Source of the DNA: Clitopilus passeckerianus
Taxonomy: Eukaryota > Basidiomycota > Agaricomycetes > Agaricales > Entolomataceae
NCBI GenBank assembly: GCA_944990035.1
Contig: CALYLX010000111.1
Location: 1,116,001-1,180,000, forward strand
DNA: 64,000 nucleotides
Reading direction: 5' to 3'
A program made the translations under genes and the position numbers. Below, one piece after another: positions 45,550 through 56,373 of the stretch; the first letter of the stretch is position 1, and each line of letters begins with the position of its first letter. A model generated the notes under the pieces. The model made no database searches. It was given only the letters and a program-made list of their open reading frames with translations, and was not told the origin of the DNA.

Positions 45550-46191
45550 GTCCAGATTCGTTCCCTTCTTCCTGTGTCATCTCTTATGCAGCATCTATCC
45601 GCATGATATCCCTTTCCCCCGTTCTCTGCCGCATTTTCAAATCGTGATATGTATCACCAAAAAAGATACTTTGACCCCTTAATCTCATGAAAGTGTATCC
45701 CCTACCCAGTTCGGGGTGGCCTGTCTTCCACTCTAATAAACGATCTGCCTCATACCAGGTGCCTTGGCTCTTTATACTTTTATCCACTTGTGTTTGTAAC
45801 CAAGACCCCTACGAATACGAACTTCCACCCTTGTAGCACCGTAGCACATTTCTCACATCCAGCAGCTTGAACAAACTTGAACTTTATTGGTATCACTGTG
45901 CATTCTCTATTTATCAACCTCATTATATCCCTTCTCTTCGCTGTAGTCTGCTAATAAACCCCATCTGATCATCATCTGAGGCAGTGAGGATTTTACTTTG
46001 ACGTCTACCGTCATGTTATTGTTGATCATCCGCTAACATGCTCGCTTTTCTCACCGCAGGGAATCTGTGAGATACCAATAGTGAATCTGCGAGAAGTCGA
46101 CTACACAGAGTTGCACCAAGCACAGAACCTGTGCAGAAGGCTTCGATCAGAACTGACGGGCACTGCACCGGCAGCTGGACCCTGAGAGCCC
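45550..46191. other. Intergenic, no gene recognised
   Basis: This is the spacer between the homeobox gene and the DUF6535 gene. Two near-identical pieces, gaatctgtgag and gaatctgcgag, occur about 20 nt apart near 46065-46095. No gene was found. Confidence 0.45.
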
Positions 46192-46245
46192 ATGAGTACC
46201 ATGACTATGGACTCTTCAGCGCCTCTTCTTCCGATTATACTCTAA
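46192..46245 (+). other. Upstream ORF before the DUF6535 gene (17 codons plus stop)
   Basis: ATG at 46192 opens the short peptide MSTMTMDSSAPLLPIIL and ends with TAA at 46243-46245. Only three bases (AGC) separate this stop from the main ATG at 46249, and both are in the same frame. If the leader is transcribed, ribosomes would have to skip this AUG or reinitiate almost at once. Confidence 0.45.
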
Positions 46246-46248
46246 AGC

Positions 46249-48521
46249 ATGCCAGAGGAACAGACGTACAGTAAGTTTCGACGTCCTTGGCGCCTATACG
46301 CGTATGAGTCGGCAGGTCTAATGTGTACTTTGAACTTTAGCTAGCCCACACGACGACCCCTCAGCGCAAATATGGACGTCATACTTGACCGAAGCCCAAA
46401 AGCATGACCGGAATCTAGCTCGTCGATGGAAGGGAGATATGGATTCGATTCTCATCTTCGTGAGCGAAGTACATTTAGACCTTGAGTTGTATCTGATTTA
46501 TGCAGGCTGGTCTGTTCTCTGCAAGTGTAACCGCCTTCATCATTGAAAGCTATAGGACCCTTTCTCCTCAGCCCGAGGATAAGACCGTTGAACTACTGGC
46601 GCAGATCTCTGTCCAGCTTGCTGCCATGTCAAATGCATCTGCCACGCCATCCCCACTGGAGGTAACGTCTCTAATATCATCAAGTTCACCCCCCACTTCC
46701 GCCATAGTGTGCAACACCCTCTGGTTCCTGAGCCTTTCATTCAGCCTTGCAAGTGCGTTATCTGCCACCCTCGTAGAGCAGTGGGTACGCATCTATCTCC
46801 AAGCAACAGAAAGCAGAGCATCTGTGCATGAACGCGCCCGGATCAGCGCATACTTGTACCAAGGCCTTAGAAGGTTCAGGATGTCACAACTGGTGGGGAC
46901 AATCCCAATGTTGCTACACATATCCCTCCTCCTCTTCTTCGCAGGCTTGGTAGAATTTCTCCGCCCTGTCAACTCTGCCATGAGCTACCTCCTCCTCGGT
47001 ATACTCATTTTGTGCGTTGTGCTATACTGCGGAGCTACCGTCATCCCTCTCTTCCGGTACGACTGCCCTTACAGAACGCCGCTCTCTGGAGCATGTTGGA
47101 GGGTTCTGACATCTCTTCATCTTCTCAAATATACGGATTCCGGCGGTATGAGACGTCCTATCAAGAGATCAATGCAGGACAGCGCTGAAAAAGCCGCACT
47201 CAAGATCTGCGACGAACGCGACCAGCGAGACTTCGAGGCCATGTCTTGGACGCTCAAGACCCTGCGGCAAGACACTGAGCTGGAAGCATTCATTACAATC
47301 ATTCCGCGAGCAGTAGTCGGCTATGACTACAGCGCCAAACTTCTTCTCACCAAACTTTTACACCACAACGATTTAACCATACGTCTCGCCCATCGCATTC
47401 CCCGCCTGCTGGTCTCCTGCATAGGTGGACTACTGGATCCTGCCGATGCCCAGAAACGGGCCATTACATGCTTTTCGGCCATCTGGTCCTTGAGCATGAT
47501 GTCCGTGCCAACTGGTCTACAGACAGACGCTACCTTTGGGGAACCCATTGCTTTCGACGAGTTCACCCTGAGGGATATGCAGTCCGCTCGCAGTGAGCTA
47601 GAAGCAGTAGAAGAATACGCTTCCTCCGCCACTATTGTCGTCACCAGGTCTATTTTGGACAGGCATCTCGATCTCACTTTTACAGTTGAGCAGGAGTTGT
47701 GCGCAAATCCAGACTGGTCTTCGCGTGATGGTATATCGGAGCGCACCCAACCTGCAACTCTTCCCACCGAAGCTCTAGACATCAAGAAGAAGGTTCATTT
47801 CACACTGCAACTACTCGAGGACTACGTTCTCCAGAGGAGTACCGGAGGGCTTTCCTCTCCCGCCTTCATGGTGTCCTTAAACAGCGTTGAGCACGGCATA
47901 CAGGCGTTGCTGAGGATTATCCGACAACCCCACATGAAAGGAATCTCAGACGACTTGCAAAGCGAGACGCTTTACCTCATTGACGATTTCCGGTCCCTAT
48001 TGAAGCAGGCTGGGTTCGCGTTAGCTCTGGAATATGCATCCAGCTCGCTCCTTCGACCTAATTTACCACACGAAGCCTTCAATACAATGCGACGCCTTTT
48101 CCTCCGAATCGATTTACACTTCGGATTTCCGTTCGAATTACAGGCGCGATATGTCAAGTTCTTACGGGAAGCCTTTGAAACCAACCCGAGCACAGGAACT
48201 CGAATACCCCAAAGTATAATCAACCTCATGTTGGGACTGGCGCGAGTTCTCACCGACAAATCACTTGCTATGAAAGCGAAGCATATTATCAATCAGACCA
48301 TGCATACCTTCTCCACCACGAATGCGGCCCGCAACGCGCTCGATCACCTTGCTCGGTGTGTGCCTTCTACGGAACCACCTGCTCTGGACCTGTTCACGTC
48401 GCATATGTACGCGACCATCAGGCTGGAGAAGTCTCCTGGCCTGTTCCACCATACCAGCCCTGCTTTGTTGTCCACAACAGCGGACGTCGCCCTCCCAAGA
48501 CGAAAGTACGAAACGGCATAA
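46249..48521 (+). CDS. DUF6535 domain membrane protein
   Basis: Three exons (46249-46270, 46341-46459, 46506-48521; introns 70 and 46 nt) encode 718 residues. The N-terminus has the DUF6535 pattern of Agaricomycetes: WTSYLTEAQKHDRNLARRWK, then GDMDSILIFAGLFSASVTAF followed by IIESYRTLSP. A hydrophobic segment comes next (TLWFLSLSFSLASALSATLV), then EQWVRIYLQATE. Two more segments follow (MLLHISLLLFFAGLVEFL and YLLLGILILCVVLYCGATVI), so at least four membrane helices are likely. The C-terminal 450 residues are soluble and helical with no recognised domain. The family is large in mushrooms and has no known function. The start was chosen because the first exon gives MPEEQTYTSPHDDPSAQIW in phase. 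Confidence 0.88.
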
Positions 48522-48963
48522 AGCTTTCAATACGAGTGCAGCTGGCAGCGACAGAAGTCTTCGTTCGGCACAATGACCCGATCTCCGAATAATCGAATCA
48601 CCAGCTTCTTGCATCAGATACCCCAAGTGGGAAATGGACCCTCCAACAATATAGGAGGCGTCATTGGTTCAGACTTTGGAGCACATGAAGGAGGAATAAG
48701 GGTGAGAAGGAGGGATGCATTATAAGCTATAGAAAACAAGATAGCAAGGGTCGAATAATCCTCGAGAGGGAGCAGGATGCCTGCGCCCAAAAGACAAGGT
48801 AACACGATCTTGAAGGGATACAGGACGTAGTGTACACCTAAATCCTAGTCAAAATCCAACAACATTTTACACCTTCGTGAGGCGTCCGTATGTAGGTAGA
48901 AAGCGAACGATTAGCAATTATGAATACTTGATAGAGAATAAGATATAAGAGCAAAGAGGACAG
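48522..48963. other. Convergent intergenic region
   Basis: This is the 3' spacer between the DUF6535 gene (plus) and the Coq1-like gene (minus). No feature was recognised. Confidence 0.5.
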
Positions 48964-50456
48964 CTACCATGTCCGACTGATTGATGATCTTGTTAATACG
49001 TCTAAAGCGCCCTTCGCATCACTGTCTGGTAGAATAGCAATGACGTCGCGGGCCTTTCTAGTGTATGACTGGGCAAGCTGCCTGGTACGTTCGACGCCGG
49101 ATGATCGGGCGACGTAATGGGCTGCTTGCTCTATGTCGCCCTCCCAAGAGAAATTTCTTGCAATGAGAGGCAGGAGCTCTGGATGTTCGTCTGCCGCGAA
49201 GAGTGCCGGTGCTGTCACAGTTCCTGCAGAAATGCTACCTTTTCCTGCCTCATAATCAAGCGAATCTTGCACAAGCTGCGGAAAGAAGTTAGTGGTGCAT
49301 GAACAAGAATAGATGGAATACAAGGTACCTGGTATGAGAATCCAAGGTTCCTGCCATATGCATACGCCACATCCGTCCAAATATCCTTGGCTGTGCAACC
49401 ACCAAGAATTGTTGCTGCCCTTGCACTCTTGGCAAGCAAGCTCGCTGTTTTCAAGTAGGCCTTCCTCAAATAAACATCCCAAGCGCCATCCAACGTTTTG
49501 GGCCCCTCCCCCACCGTTTTACCTGCTCCTTGTATCCGGAGCATTTCGCCCTCAACCAGGTTAGAGATAATGCCTGCAATAAGCTCAACGACTTCGCTTT
49601 CTCCCAGGCGGGAGAGAGCAGTTGAGGCGCGGCCGAGCAGGAAATCCCCACCTAGGATGGAAAGCTTGTTACCGAAACCAGACGGTGGATCTGCTTCGGC
49701 GGTATCGAGTGTCGGCGACTTTGGGTCATAGACCTCTTCATGTAGTTGGGAGGCTATATGCACCATTTCCACAATCTGAGCCAGTCTTAGCTGGACTGGG
49801 AGAAGGGAGGAAACAAGGCTGGGTATGGGTTCATGTCGGGAAGAAGGTGGCGGATGTGAGGGTGGTTGGAATTGGCCAGGTTTTCGTAGCTCGAAGACAT
49901 TTGCAAAAGAAGGTGTGTTGTTGGGCATGTTGGGGTGTGGGTTGTCCAGTACGTCGGACGATGTCAGAGGGAAGTCTAGCTCTATTGTTCTGCCTTCTGC
50001 AGCTTCGCACTGAGCATCCCAATCCTTCCTCTGCCAGTTCCTCCCCAGCCCATTGGTTGCTTGTGCGAAAAGGATGACAACTAAAGACCGTAGTTGCTTT
50101 GAGGGGTCCAGGAAATAGTATTTGGCAATTTCACTAAGCCCGGGATGAGCTGAGCCCAGCAGACCCAGTAAATTCCCCCGCACTCTCGACAGTTCAGGTG
50201 CATAGAGTTTATATGGGTCTGGCCTTGGTGTGCTTGTGGTCGTGGCAGTTCCAGACTCAACGAAATGCTGTGTCCTTTTCAGTGGTATCGGCTCTGTTGA
50301 TCTTGTCGGCCTTGTATGTTCTACTTTTTGGGTAAGAACACTGTATTGTCGACATCTCCTGCAGGACAGTGGGACAGGCCGCGTGACTGGTTGGATTTGG
50401 AAGGAAGATCTCAGCCTTTCTGGTCTTGTGGTCGAACATATCCAGCGTCGGTGCAT
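48964..50456 (-). CDS. Polyprenyl diphosphate synthase paralog lacking both Asp-rich motifs (Coq1/Dlp1-like)
   Basis: Two exons (50456-49329, 49275-48964; intron 53 nt) encode 479 residues. The N-terminus MHRRWICSTTRPERLRSSFQ is a good mitochondrial presequence. The body matches the Coq1 family that makes the ubiquinone tail: APELSRVRGNLLGLLGS, IVEMVHIASQLHEEVYD, GNKLSILGGDFLLGRASTAL, YLRKAYLKTASLLAKSARAA and YAYGRNLGFSYQLVQDSLDY. The first Asp-rich motif (normally D-D-x-x-D) reads H239-E-E-V-Y-D244 and the following Arg pair is missing. The second reads V378-Q-D-S-L-D383 instead of V-D-D-x-x-D. The lysine/Gly-rich loop after it is also shortened. Both metal-binding motifs are therefore degenerate, as in the non-catalytic Dlp1/PDSS2 subunit of the heteromeric synthase. 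It may be that partner or a distinct paralog of Coq1. Confidence 0.82.
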
Positions 50457-50843
50457 GTCGTTGAAGACGGTAAAAGTGAGACAAACTGCCTCCCGGACGT
50501 GTAAAACGTTGACGACGAGGAGTTTACCGGTGAGGACCGAGCAGGGAATTTTCACGGTTCGATGCGAACGATGTTGCTCAGTCAATCACGATGACGCGAC
50601 ATTTCCCGCGTACCCTCAGAGTTCTCGCGGCGGCGTCATACAAATCGGTACGGTTGGATTGGCTAAGGTTTATGGCTACAGCAGAGGATATACAGCGGAA
50701 TGTCTAAGGTTTTCTATAGAGATAAATACGTATGGTTCCCGAATAACCTAAGGGTATAAGGATAGAAATATATAATCAAAAAGAGTGTAGTGGCAGACGA
50801 TATGAGATGTGGGCGTCCGAAAAGAGCCAGAATGCAAGCGAAA
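50457..50843. other. Promoter region of the Coq1-like gene
   Basis: This 387-nt spacer lies between two minus-strand genes. A six-codon upstream frame (ATG near 50598, MSRHRD then stop) precedes the Coq1-like ATG. Nothing else was recognised. Confidence 0.4.
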
Positions 50844-51435
50844 TTACTGCCTAGCAGGGGGAGACGTCGTTGCAGAGCCAGGAAGGGGTATCTTAGTTGG
50901 CAATTGAAGATACTCCCTGTAGCGTCCCAGAGGTCTGGACAAATGCTCAACCAAAGTTCCACCCTACAATTTTACATGTCAACAAACTTAGCGAACAATT
51001 TTTTCTCGGAGCCAGCAACAAACCCACCTTTGATTGAAGCTCGTCCCAATCGACCTTGTTAGATGAGTTCAGAACCAAGAGCATCAATGGGTGGTGATGA
51101 CCATCTGAATGTGGAGAAGCTTCTTCCCCGTCCTCATCAACAGGTAAAACAAGAATTCGACCGAGCTATTGCGGCAATAACCTGGTTATAATTCAGTTCT
51201 AAACAATCAGTGACACAAGTACCTCGCTATCAGCCATTCCATAGTCCTCTTCCTTGGTTTCTTGCCAGACTTCCATGGCTAAGCCAGCAATGATACGAAT
51301 GTCATCTTTCGGCCTTTGAGGTTCTGACGCAAGAGAAACCAGTTGACCCGCTGGTGTTAGGAGAACAGCTGTGTGTATTGTCGGCGGTTCAAGAACTCTT
51401 GTGAGCAGGTTATGGAGTGTCGAAAGGACCAGCAT
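50844..51435 (-). CDS. Roadblock/LC7 domain protein, LAMTOR2 (Ragulator p14)-like
   Basis: Three exons (51435-51223, 51165-51028, 50963-50844; introns 57 and 64 nt) encode 156 residues. The order MLVLSTLHNLLTRVLEPPTI, HTAVLLTPAGQLVSLASEPQ, DDIRIIAGLAMEVWQE, LGRILVLPV, PLMLLVLNSSNKVDWDELQS and GGTLVEHLSRPLGRYREYL follows the strand and helix pattern of LAMTOR2. There, residues around STLLLNNEGSLLAYSG are equivalent to the second piece. LAMTOR2 sits in the lysosomal Ragulator complex that anchors Rag GTPases and TORC1. The identification rests on pattern, not on strong identity; another roadblock protein is possible. It is followed on the same strand by the Coq1-like gene. Confidence 0.6.
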
Positions 51436-51894
51436 TTCTGCAGTCGTTGAAGAAAAACAGTGGCGTAACGGAAAGAGAGTAGGTTAGCCGAGCAGAGATC
51501 ACGGGAGCCTCCCCAATTGACGCATCGAAATTACGACGCCGCGGAGCCGCCTTGACAATCCTTCTGAATCCCAGTCAGTTCACTCGCTGCGGGTATGAAT
51601 AGCAAGCATTGTATATCGGAACATATCCACTTGAATAACCAGTTGTAGGATGGTATACCTGCACGGCCACTGCTACTTGGCATGAATTTCAAGATCACGA
51701 AGTGGACCAAACAGGTCGTCGGCATGAAATCAATGCATGTTTATATCCCAATATAGTCCAAATAGTGCTTCAAGACAATGAAAACAACACATTATTACAT
51801 TATAGTGCAAGAAGCAAGAAAGTGAGGTAAAGCAGGGTTGGTGGGGGAGAAGGTATCAAGGGCATAGTCCAAATGTGACAGGTCTAATAGCAAC
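51436..51894. other. Intergenic, no gene recognised
   Basis: This is the spacer between the Rab5 3' end and the LAMTOR2-like start (both minus). No feature was seen. Confidence 0.5.
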
Positions 51895-52924
51895 CTAACA
51901 GTTGCAAGCTTCACCATTCTGGCCTTGGGCCTGCTGCCTGTTAAGGTCCACTCCACTCCTTGCTCCTCCCGCCGGGCGTGCTTGTCCACCAGCCCGTGCT
52001 GAAGGCGGTGCAGTCAGAGGAAGCTTCTTGGCTGCAGAAGGTGTCAACTCAGAGTAATACGGAGTAGTTGCAAGGATTTCGTACCGATAGCGTTGAAGAT
52101 CTCGTTCACACCCTCGCCTGTCTTTGCACTGGTTTCCGCCCACATCAGGCCTTCCTCGTCTGCGTATTTCTGAGCCTCCTCCTGGCTAACCTGCCGCCTG
52201 GCAGAAAGGTCGGATTTGTTGCCGCAAAGAGCAATGACGATCCCTGGGTCTGCTTGTCGTTGAAGTTCGCGGATCCATGTTCTTGCTTTCTCAAGAGAAG
52301 CGGATTGGGTGATGTCGTAGACAACTACGGCGCAGTTGGCGTTCCGATAGTACATTGGTGCCTATAGTTATATTCGTGTGAGGACAGAAACAGTGGGATT
52401 GAGGAGATCTCATACAAGTGACTAGAGAATCTACGTATCAGTGGCTACATTCTTATCTTGGATGAATAGAGTGAACATACCTTGTACCTCTCCTGACCTG
52501 CAGTATCCCTGGATAAACCATAGGTTAGATGTCGTTGGAATGACTGCGCCGTCAAAAGTACGAACCATATCTCAAATTTCACCGTCGTCTGGTCCTCAAG
52601 TGTCACAGTCTGGGTCAAAAACGCAGCTACAGCAAAGGATATGGAGTTAAACGATGACGCAAAATAGCACAGGGCGCAATGAAGATGCGAACCTCCAATG
52701 GTGCTTTCCCGGTAGTCGTCGAACTGATCTTTCACAAATCGTAATACCAAACTAACAGAAACCCAAGGTCAATTTCGGTTGCCGTTACACATGCAGTCCA
52801 TGAGGCAATGGTACCTAGACTTTCCAACGGCGGACTCTCCTGTAAACAGATTTAATTTTGCGATTGTAAATAGGCTGAAAGGCATACCTAACAAGACAAG
52901 CTTGAATTGAAACTGTTTGGACAT
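51895..52924 (-). CDS. Rab5 GTPase (Vps21/Ypt51-like)
   Basis: This predicted 209-residue small GTPase of early endosomes controls fusion and endocytic sorting. Eight exons (minus) are 52924-52888, 52839-52815, 52751-52693, 52626-52566, 52508-52481, 52421-52416, 52361-52085 and 52031-51895. Landmarks are [20 protein letters not shown] (P-loop, residues 13-20), the effector region [36 protein letters not shown] (switch II), GNKSDL and [14 protein letters not shown]. The C-terminus is CNC (207-209), a CXC geranylgeranylation site. GAAFLTQ and YKSLAPMYYR are Rab5-specific. The sixth exon is a 6-nt microexon for Ser71-Leu72; without it the conserved SL would be missing. The gene is divergent from the RRM gene at 53343. 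Confidence 0.95.
52416..52421 (-). other. Six-nucleotide microexon of the Rab5 gene
   Basis: On the minus strand, TCACTT is flanked by an acceptor (TTCTCTAG) and a donor (GTATGAG). It is preceded by a 58-nt intron (52422-52479 with edges at 52480) and followed by a 54-nt intron, both of normal size here. It supplies Ser-Leu of the invariant Rab5 motif between YK and APMYYR. Confidence 0.85.
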
Positions 52925-53342
52925 TCTATTAGATGGTGGTGGTTGAATAGTGTGATGCCTTGGCCTGCCGCAGTATGAACGGACAGACTCCTGATTCAGT
53001 TCCTGTCGGCGTGCATGGCCACCACGCGGCATCTCCCGATTTGGGGGCCCGCCGTGGGTTACAGCTCCCACGTAATTTTTCCTTCGTTTTCGTCTCTTAC
53101 CATCATCGTCAACAACGTTGGACTCATATTCGACCACACTTTGTATCGTCTGAACGCTGAGAGTTCTAAGGCCTTGAATTCACTGGCTACCTTCTCATCT
53201 ATCCGCACACGCTCCTTCTGGTACCAAACTAGTCCCACACGTCAGCTGCTCAGCCCTCTCGAGTCCAAGGTCACTGAAAGTGTTTGAGAAGGACAACACC
53301 CGCTTGAAGTCAAAGAGTCTCTTCTCTGCTTAAAGAAATAAG
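52925..53342. other. Divergent promoter region of Rab5 and the RRM gene
   Basis: These 418 nt separate two start codons on opposite strands, so both core promoters and 5' UTRs must fit here. Pyrimidine-rich runs lie on each side; no TATA element is clear. Confidence 0.55.
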
Positions 53343-56084
53343 ATGAACCGTCATCATCCTTACGGAGGAAGTTTTGAAGCCCCCTCCAGTCGCCGGGGAG
53401 GGTCGCCGTCTGGCCCAGGGCCAGACCGTCATCGATACCTTGAAAAGGGTGGTCCATCCCACCGCGGTGGAAGAGGCGGTTTTGGCAGAGGCCGTGGCGG
53501 GGGTGGAGGTGGTTACAACGGCAACTACGATGGCCCTGTGGGCCATAACGACCCTTACGATCAAGGTTATTCACAGGGCACCGATGGCTATTACAATGGC
53601 TATGATACCTCCCAGCAAGCTCCATATTATCAGAACTCGTATGGCGATGGTTCAGCTGGTCCATATGGTGCACCTCCTTCCAATGCTCCATATACTCAAG
53701 ATTACGGTAGATATGAAGGTGCGCGGAAAACCTATTTAAGTTCATTCAGTGCATGCACGTGGACCGAACCTGCCAATTATCTTGTCACCGATGTCATCGT
53801 GGCTGTCCAAAATAGCCAGTGAACAGGCGCCCAACTGTCGGAGCGACGTACACCTGCAAAGATATTATCCGCTTAAGCTATCCCGTTAGCGAAAGCCAGG
53901 TGCTTCTTGCATGTCGGAGATCTGAGTGCCCCTTTGAGCGATTCGAAGATTGAGGTACTTGAGGTCCACGACCACGGCAACTTTGGCAATTTCGATCCAC
54001 GCACATACACTCCTTTTCGTTCCAATTGGTTGCAAAATGATGAAACTGTTTCTCACATCAACATTATTCTCTATTAGATGGTCCCGCCCCAAGTTATGAC
54101 AACTCCTTCGATGATGGATACAACCGAGGTGGTGGCGGTGGTGGCGGACATAGGAAAGGAGGATTCCGAAGAGAGAGGGGGGAAGCTAAGGTTGTCGACG
54201 AAGCTGTAATTGAAGAGCGCATACAGCGCGAAAAACCCTGCAGGACGTTGTTCATTCGCAACATCAAGGTGAGTAACTTAACTCCCGGCTGGGAGTGCCT
54301 TCCGCTGACCAAGTCTTCCAGTACGAGACTGACAGTGCTGATGTTAAACGACAATTTGAGGAGCACGGAGATATCAAGACCTTTTTCGATCTGATATCAA
54401 CACGAGGAATGGTCTTCGTGACATACGTGAGTCCCAGTCTGTTGGATCTGTACCTTCCACCTTATTCATGGGATGATCCTTTCCCTAGTACGACCTTCGT
54501 GCTGCAGAGAGAGCCCGAGACAGACTACAGGGTTCAGAGATTGGTGGGCGGCCGATTGACGTTCACTACTCATTACCTCGAGATGATGCTCGAGGCGATC
54601 GTGAAAAGAATCAAGTATGTTCAGCTCATCCGCCAACATATCCGTCGATTCTAACGTATACCTTGCTGACGCAGCAACTACAGGGTACCCTGCAACTAAC
54701 CATTCGCAATTCTCTTTCCGGCCAGCCACTTGACGACAACGAAGTCCGTCGCAAGTTCCAACAGTATGGCGACGTGAAATCTATTAGACCCGCTAATGAT
54801 CGTCCTGAGTACGTCAATACCCGTAGCTCGTCCACTGTTCATGGATGCTAATAATTATTTCAGCTCTCGGTATGTCGAATTTTACGACATGCGGGCCGCT
54901 GAAGAGGCATTTGATCGACTACGTCACCAACCTATTCAAGATGGTGTCATGGACATTGTGCTTGCCTGGGATCCCAATGAACCTGCCCAAGGTCAAGGAA
55001 AGTACGTAAACACTTTTACACTTTGTTAGATTGCTGCTGACCACATTTCATTAGGGAACATGGTCGTGGTGGTGGGGACTGGGGAGATGATGGCCACCGT
55101 GGTGGTGGACGGGGTCGCGGGCGGGGTGGGTACGGCCGAGGCTTTGGACGTGGGCGGGGTGGTCACGGCGGTGGTGGAGGTGGAGGTGGCTACGAAGACC
55201 GTCGTGCGCCTGTTGATGACGGGTATAGTAATCGATTTGAGAGGGGCGGAGCTCGAGGACGGGGTGGGGGAGGTTCGAGGAAGATGGTTACGGTGGGGGT
55301 GGCAGAGGTGGCAGGGGCGGTGGTTATGGTGGGGATCGGTTCGATAGCAGAGGAGCACCTGGTGGATACGGCCCGCCGCCCCCTGATATGGGAGGCCCCG
55401 GAGGGTATGCCCCTCCACCTCCCGTCGGTGGAGGCTATCCTCCCGGACCACCACCACCTGCTCTCCCACCACAAGCAGCACCATCGGCCGGACCTGTGAG
55501 TTTCCGTAATGCATTTCCGACCTACGCTTATCGAATTGTAGCAGGGCGATGACCGTCTCGAACAAGCGCGGAAGGTTCAGCAACTTCTCGCCGCACTCAA
55601 GCAACCGACAGGAGGAGCACCGTCCGGACCAGCACCAACTGGACCTCCAGGCATGGCCTCAGCCCCGCCGGGCCCTCCTAACGGAGCACCTGCCGCTCCT
55701 TACTATGCCCAACCGCCACCTGGCGGTATGGGATACCCGCCCGGTCCACCACCTTCTAATCCCAGCATGTACCCTCCTCCCATTGCGCCAGTGCCTGTTC
55801 CTCCAGGGCAATCGTTAACACCTCAACCAGGAGCGGCTCCCCCTGGATTAGAAAATCTCCCACCTAATCTTTTGGCTATGCTACAGGCTGCCCAAAGACC
55901 GCCTAGCGGCGCAGGTCCATATCCTCCTGCAGGAGCAGTGAACGGTCAGCCTTCAAATGCCCAATATTATGCTTTGATGGGATATCTTGTGAGTTGCTCT
56001 CAGGTTCTTCGGCGCCATGGCGTTAGGGGACTAACGCTTCATTTTTAACAGCAGCAACAGCAACAGGCTGGTGCTAAGCAGTAA
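53343..56084 (+). CDS. RNA-binding protein with two Mei2-type RRMs and Gly/Pro-rich regions
   Basis: Nine exons are 53343-53718, 54078-54268, 54322-54426, 54489-54614, 54675-54808, 54864-55001, 55055-55495, 55542-55988 and 56052-56084. RRM1, about residues 181-257, has RTLFIRNIKYETDSADVKRQ, GMVFVTYYDLRAAERARDRL and PIDVHYSLPRDD. RRM2, about 270-340, has GTLQLTIRNS, FQQYGDVKSIRP and RYVEFYDMRAAEEAFDRL. The order and the YYDLRAAE/FYDMRAAE pieces are like RRM1-2 of Mei2-type proteins. The ends are RGG/GYGG-rich and then Pro-rich (APPPPVGGGYPPGPP). Exon lengths sum to 1991, one short of a multiple of three. In exon 7 the good frame switches at a G-run near 55266-55270, so a one-base error or true frameshift is likely there. 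With it the protein would be about 663 residues. The first intron is 359 nt, far longer than the rest. A Mei2-like role is unproven; RRM3 is absent. Confidence 0.85.
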
Positions 56085-56373
56085 ATACTATCAAGATACT
56101 TCATGCTCAGGCTAGTTTGACTGACAAGTCTATGGTATGACAAACATTATATAGACATGATACATTTGTCCTCTTATCATTATTCGTTCAAATATGGCAT
56201 CCGCATTACTTCATGCTAGAGTAATGATGTGCGCCCATCTGAGGTCTTTTCGATGATATGGACATTAGGATAGAACCTCAACATTACAATCCTTTTTGTT
56301 ACGACAAGGCACAGGTGATATATTTATGGTACAGTCTATTGAATAGTAAATTCCATGCAAAGCACGTCACCGG

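Noticed and set aside
53719..54077. Possible C/D-box snoRNA in the long RRM intron (ATGATGA near the 3' end)
   Set aside because: No CTGA D box follows the C box and no terminal stem is visible.
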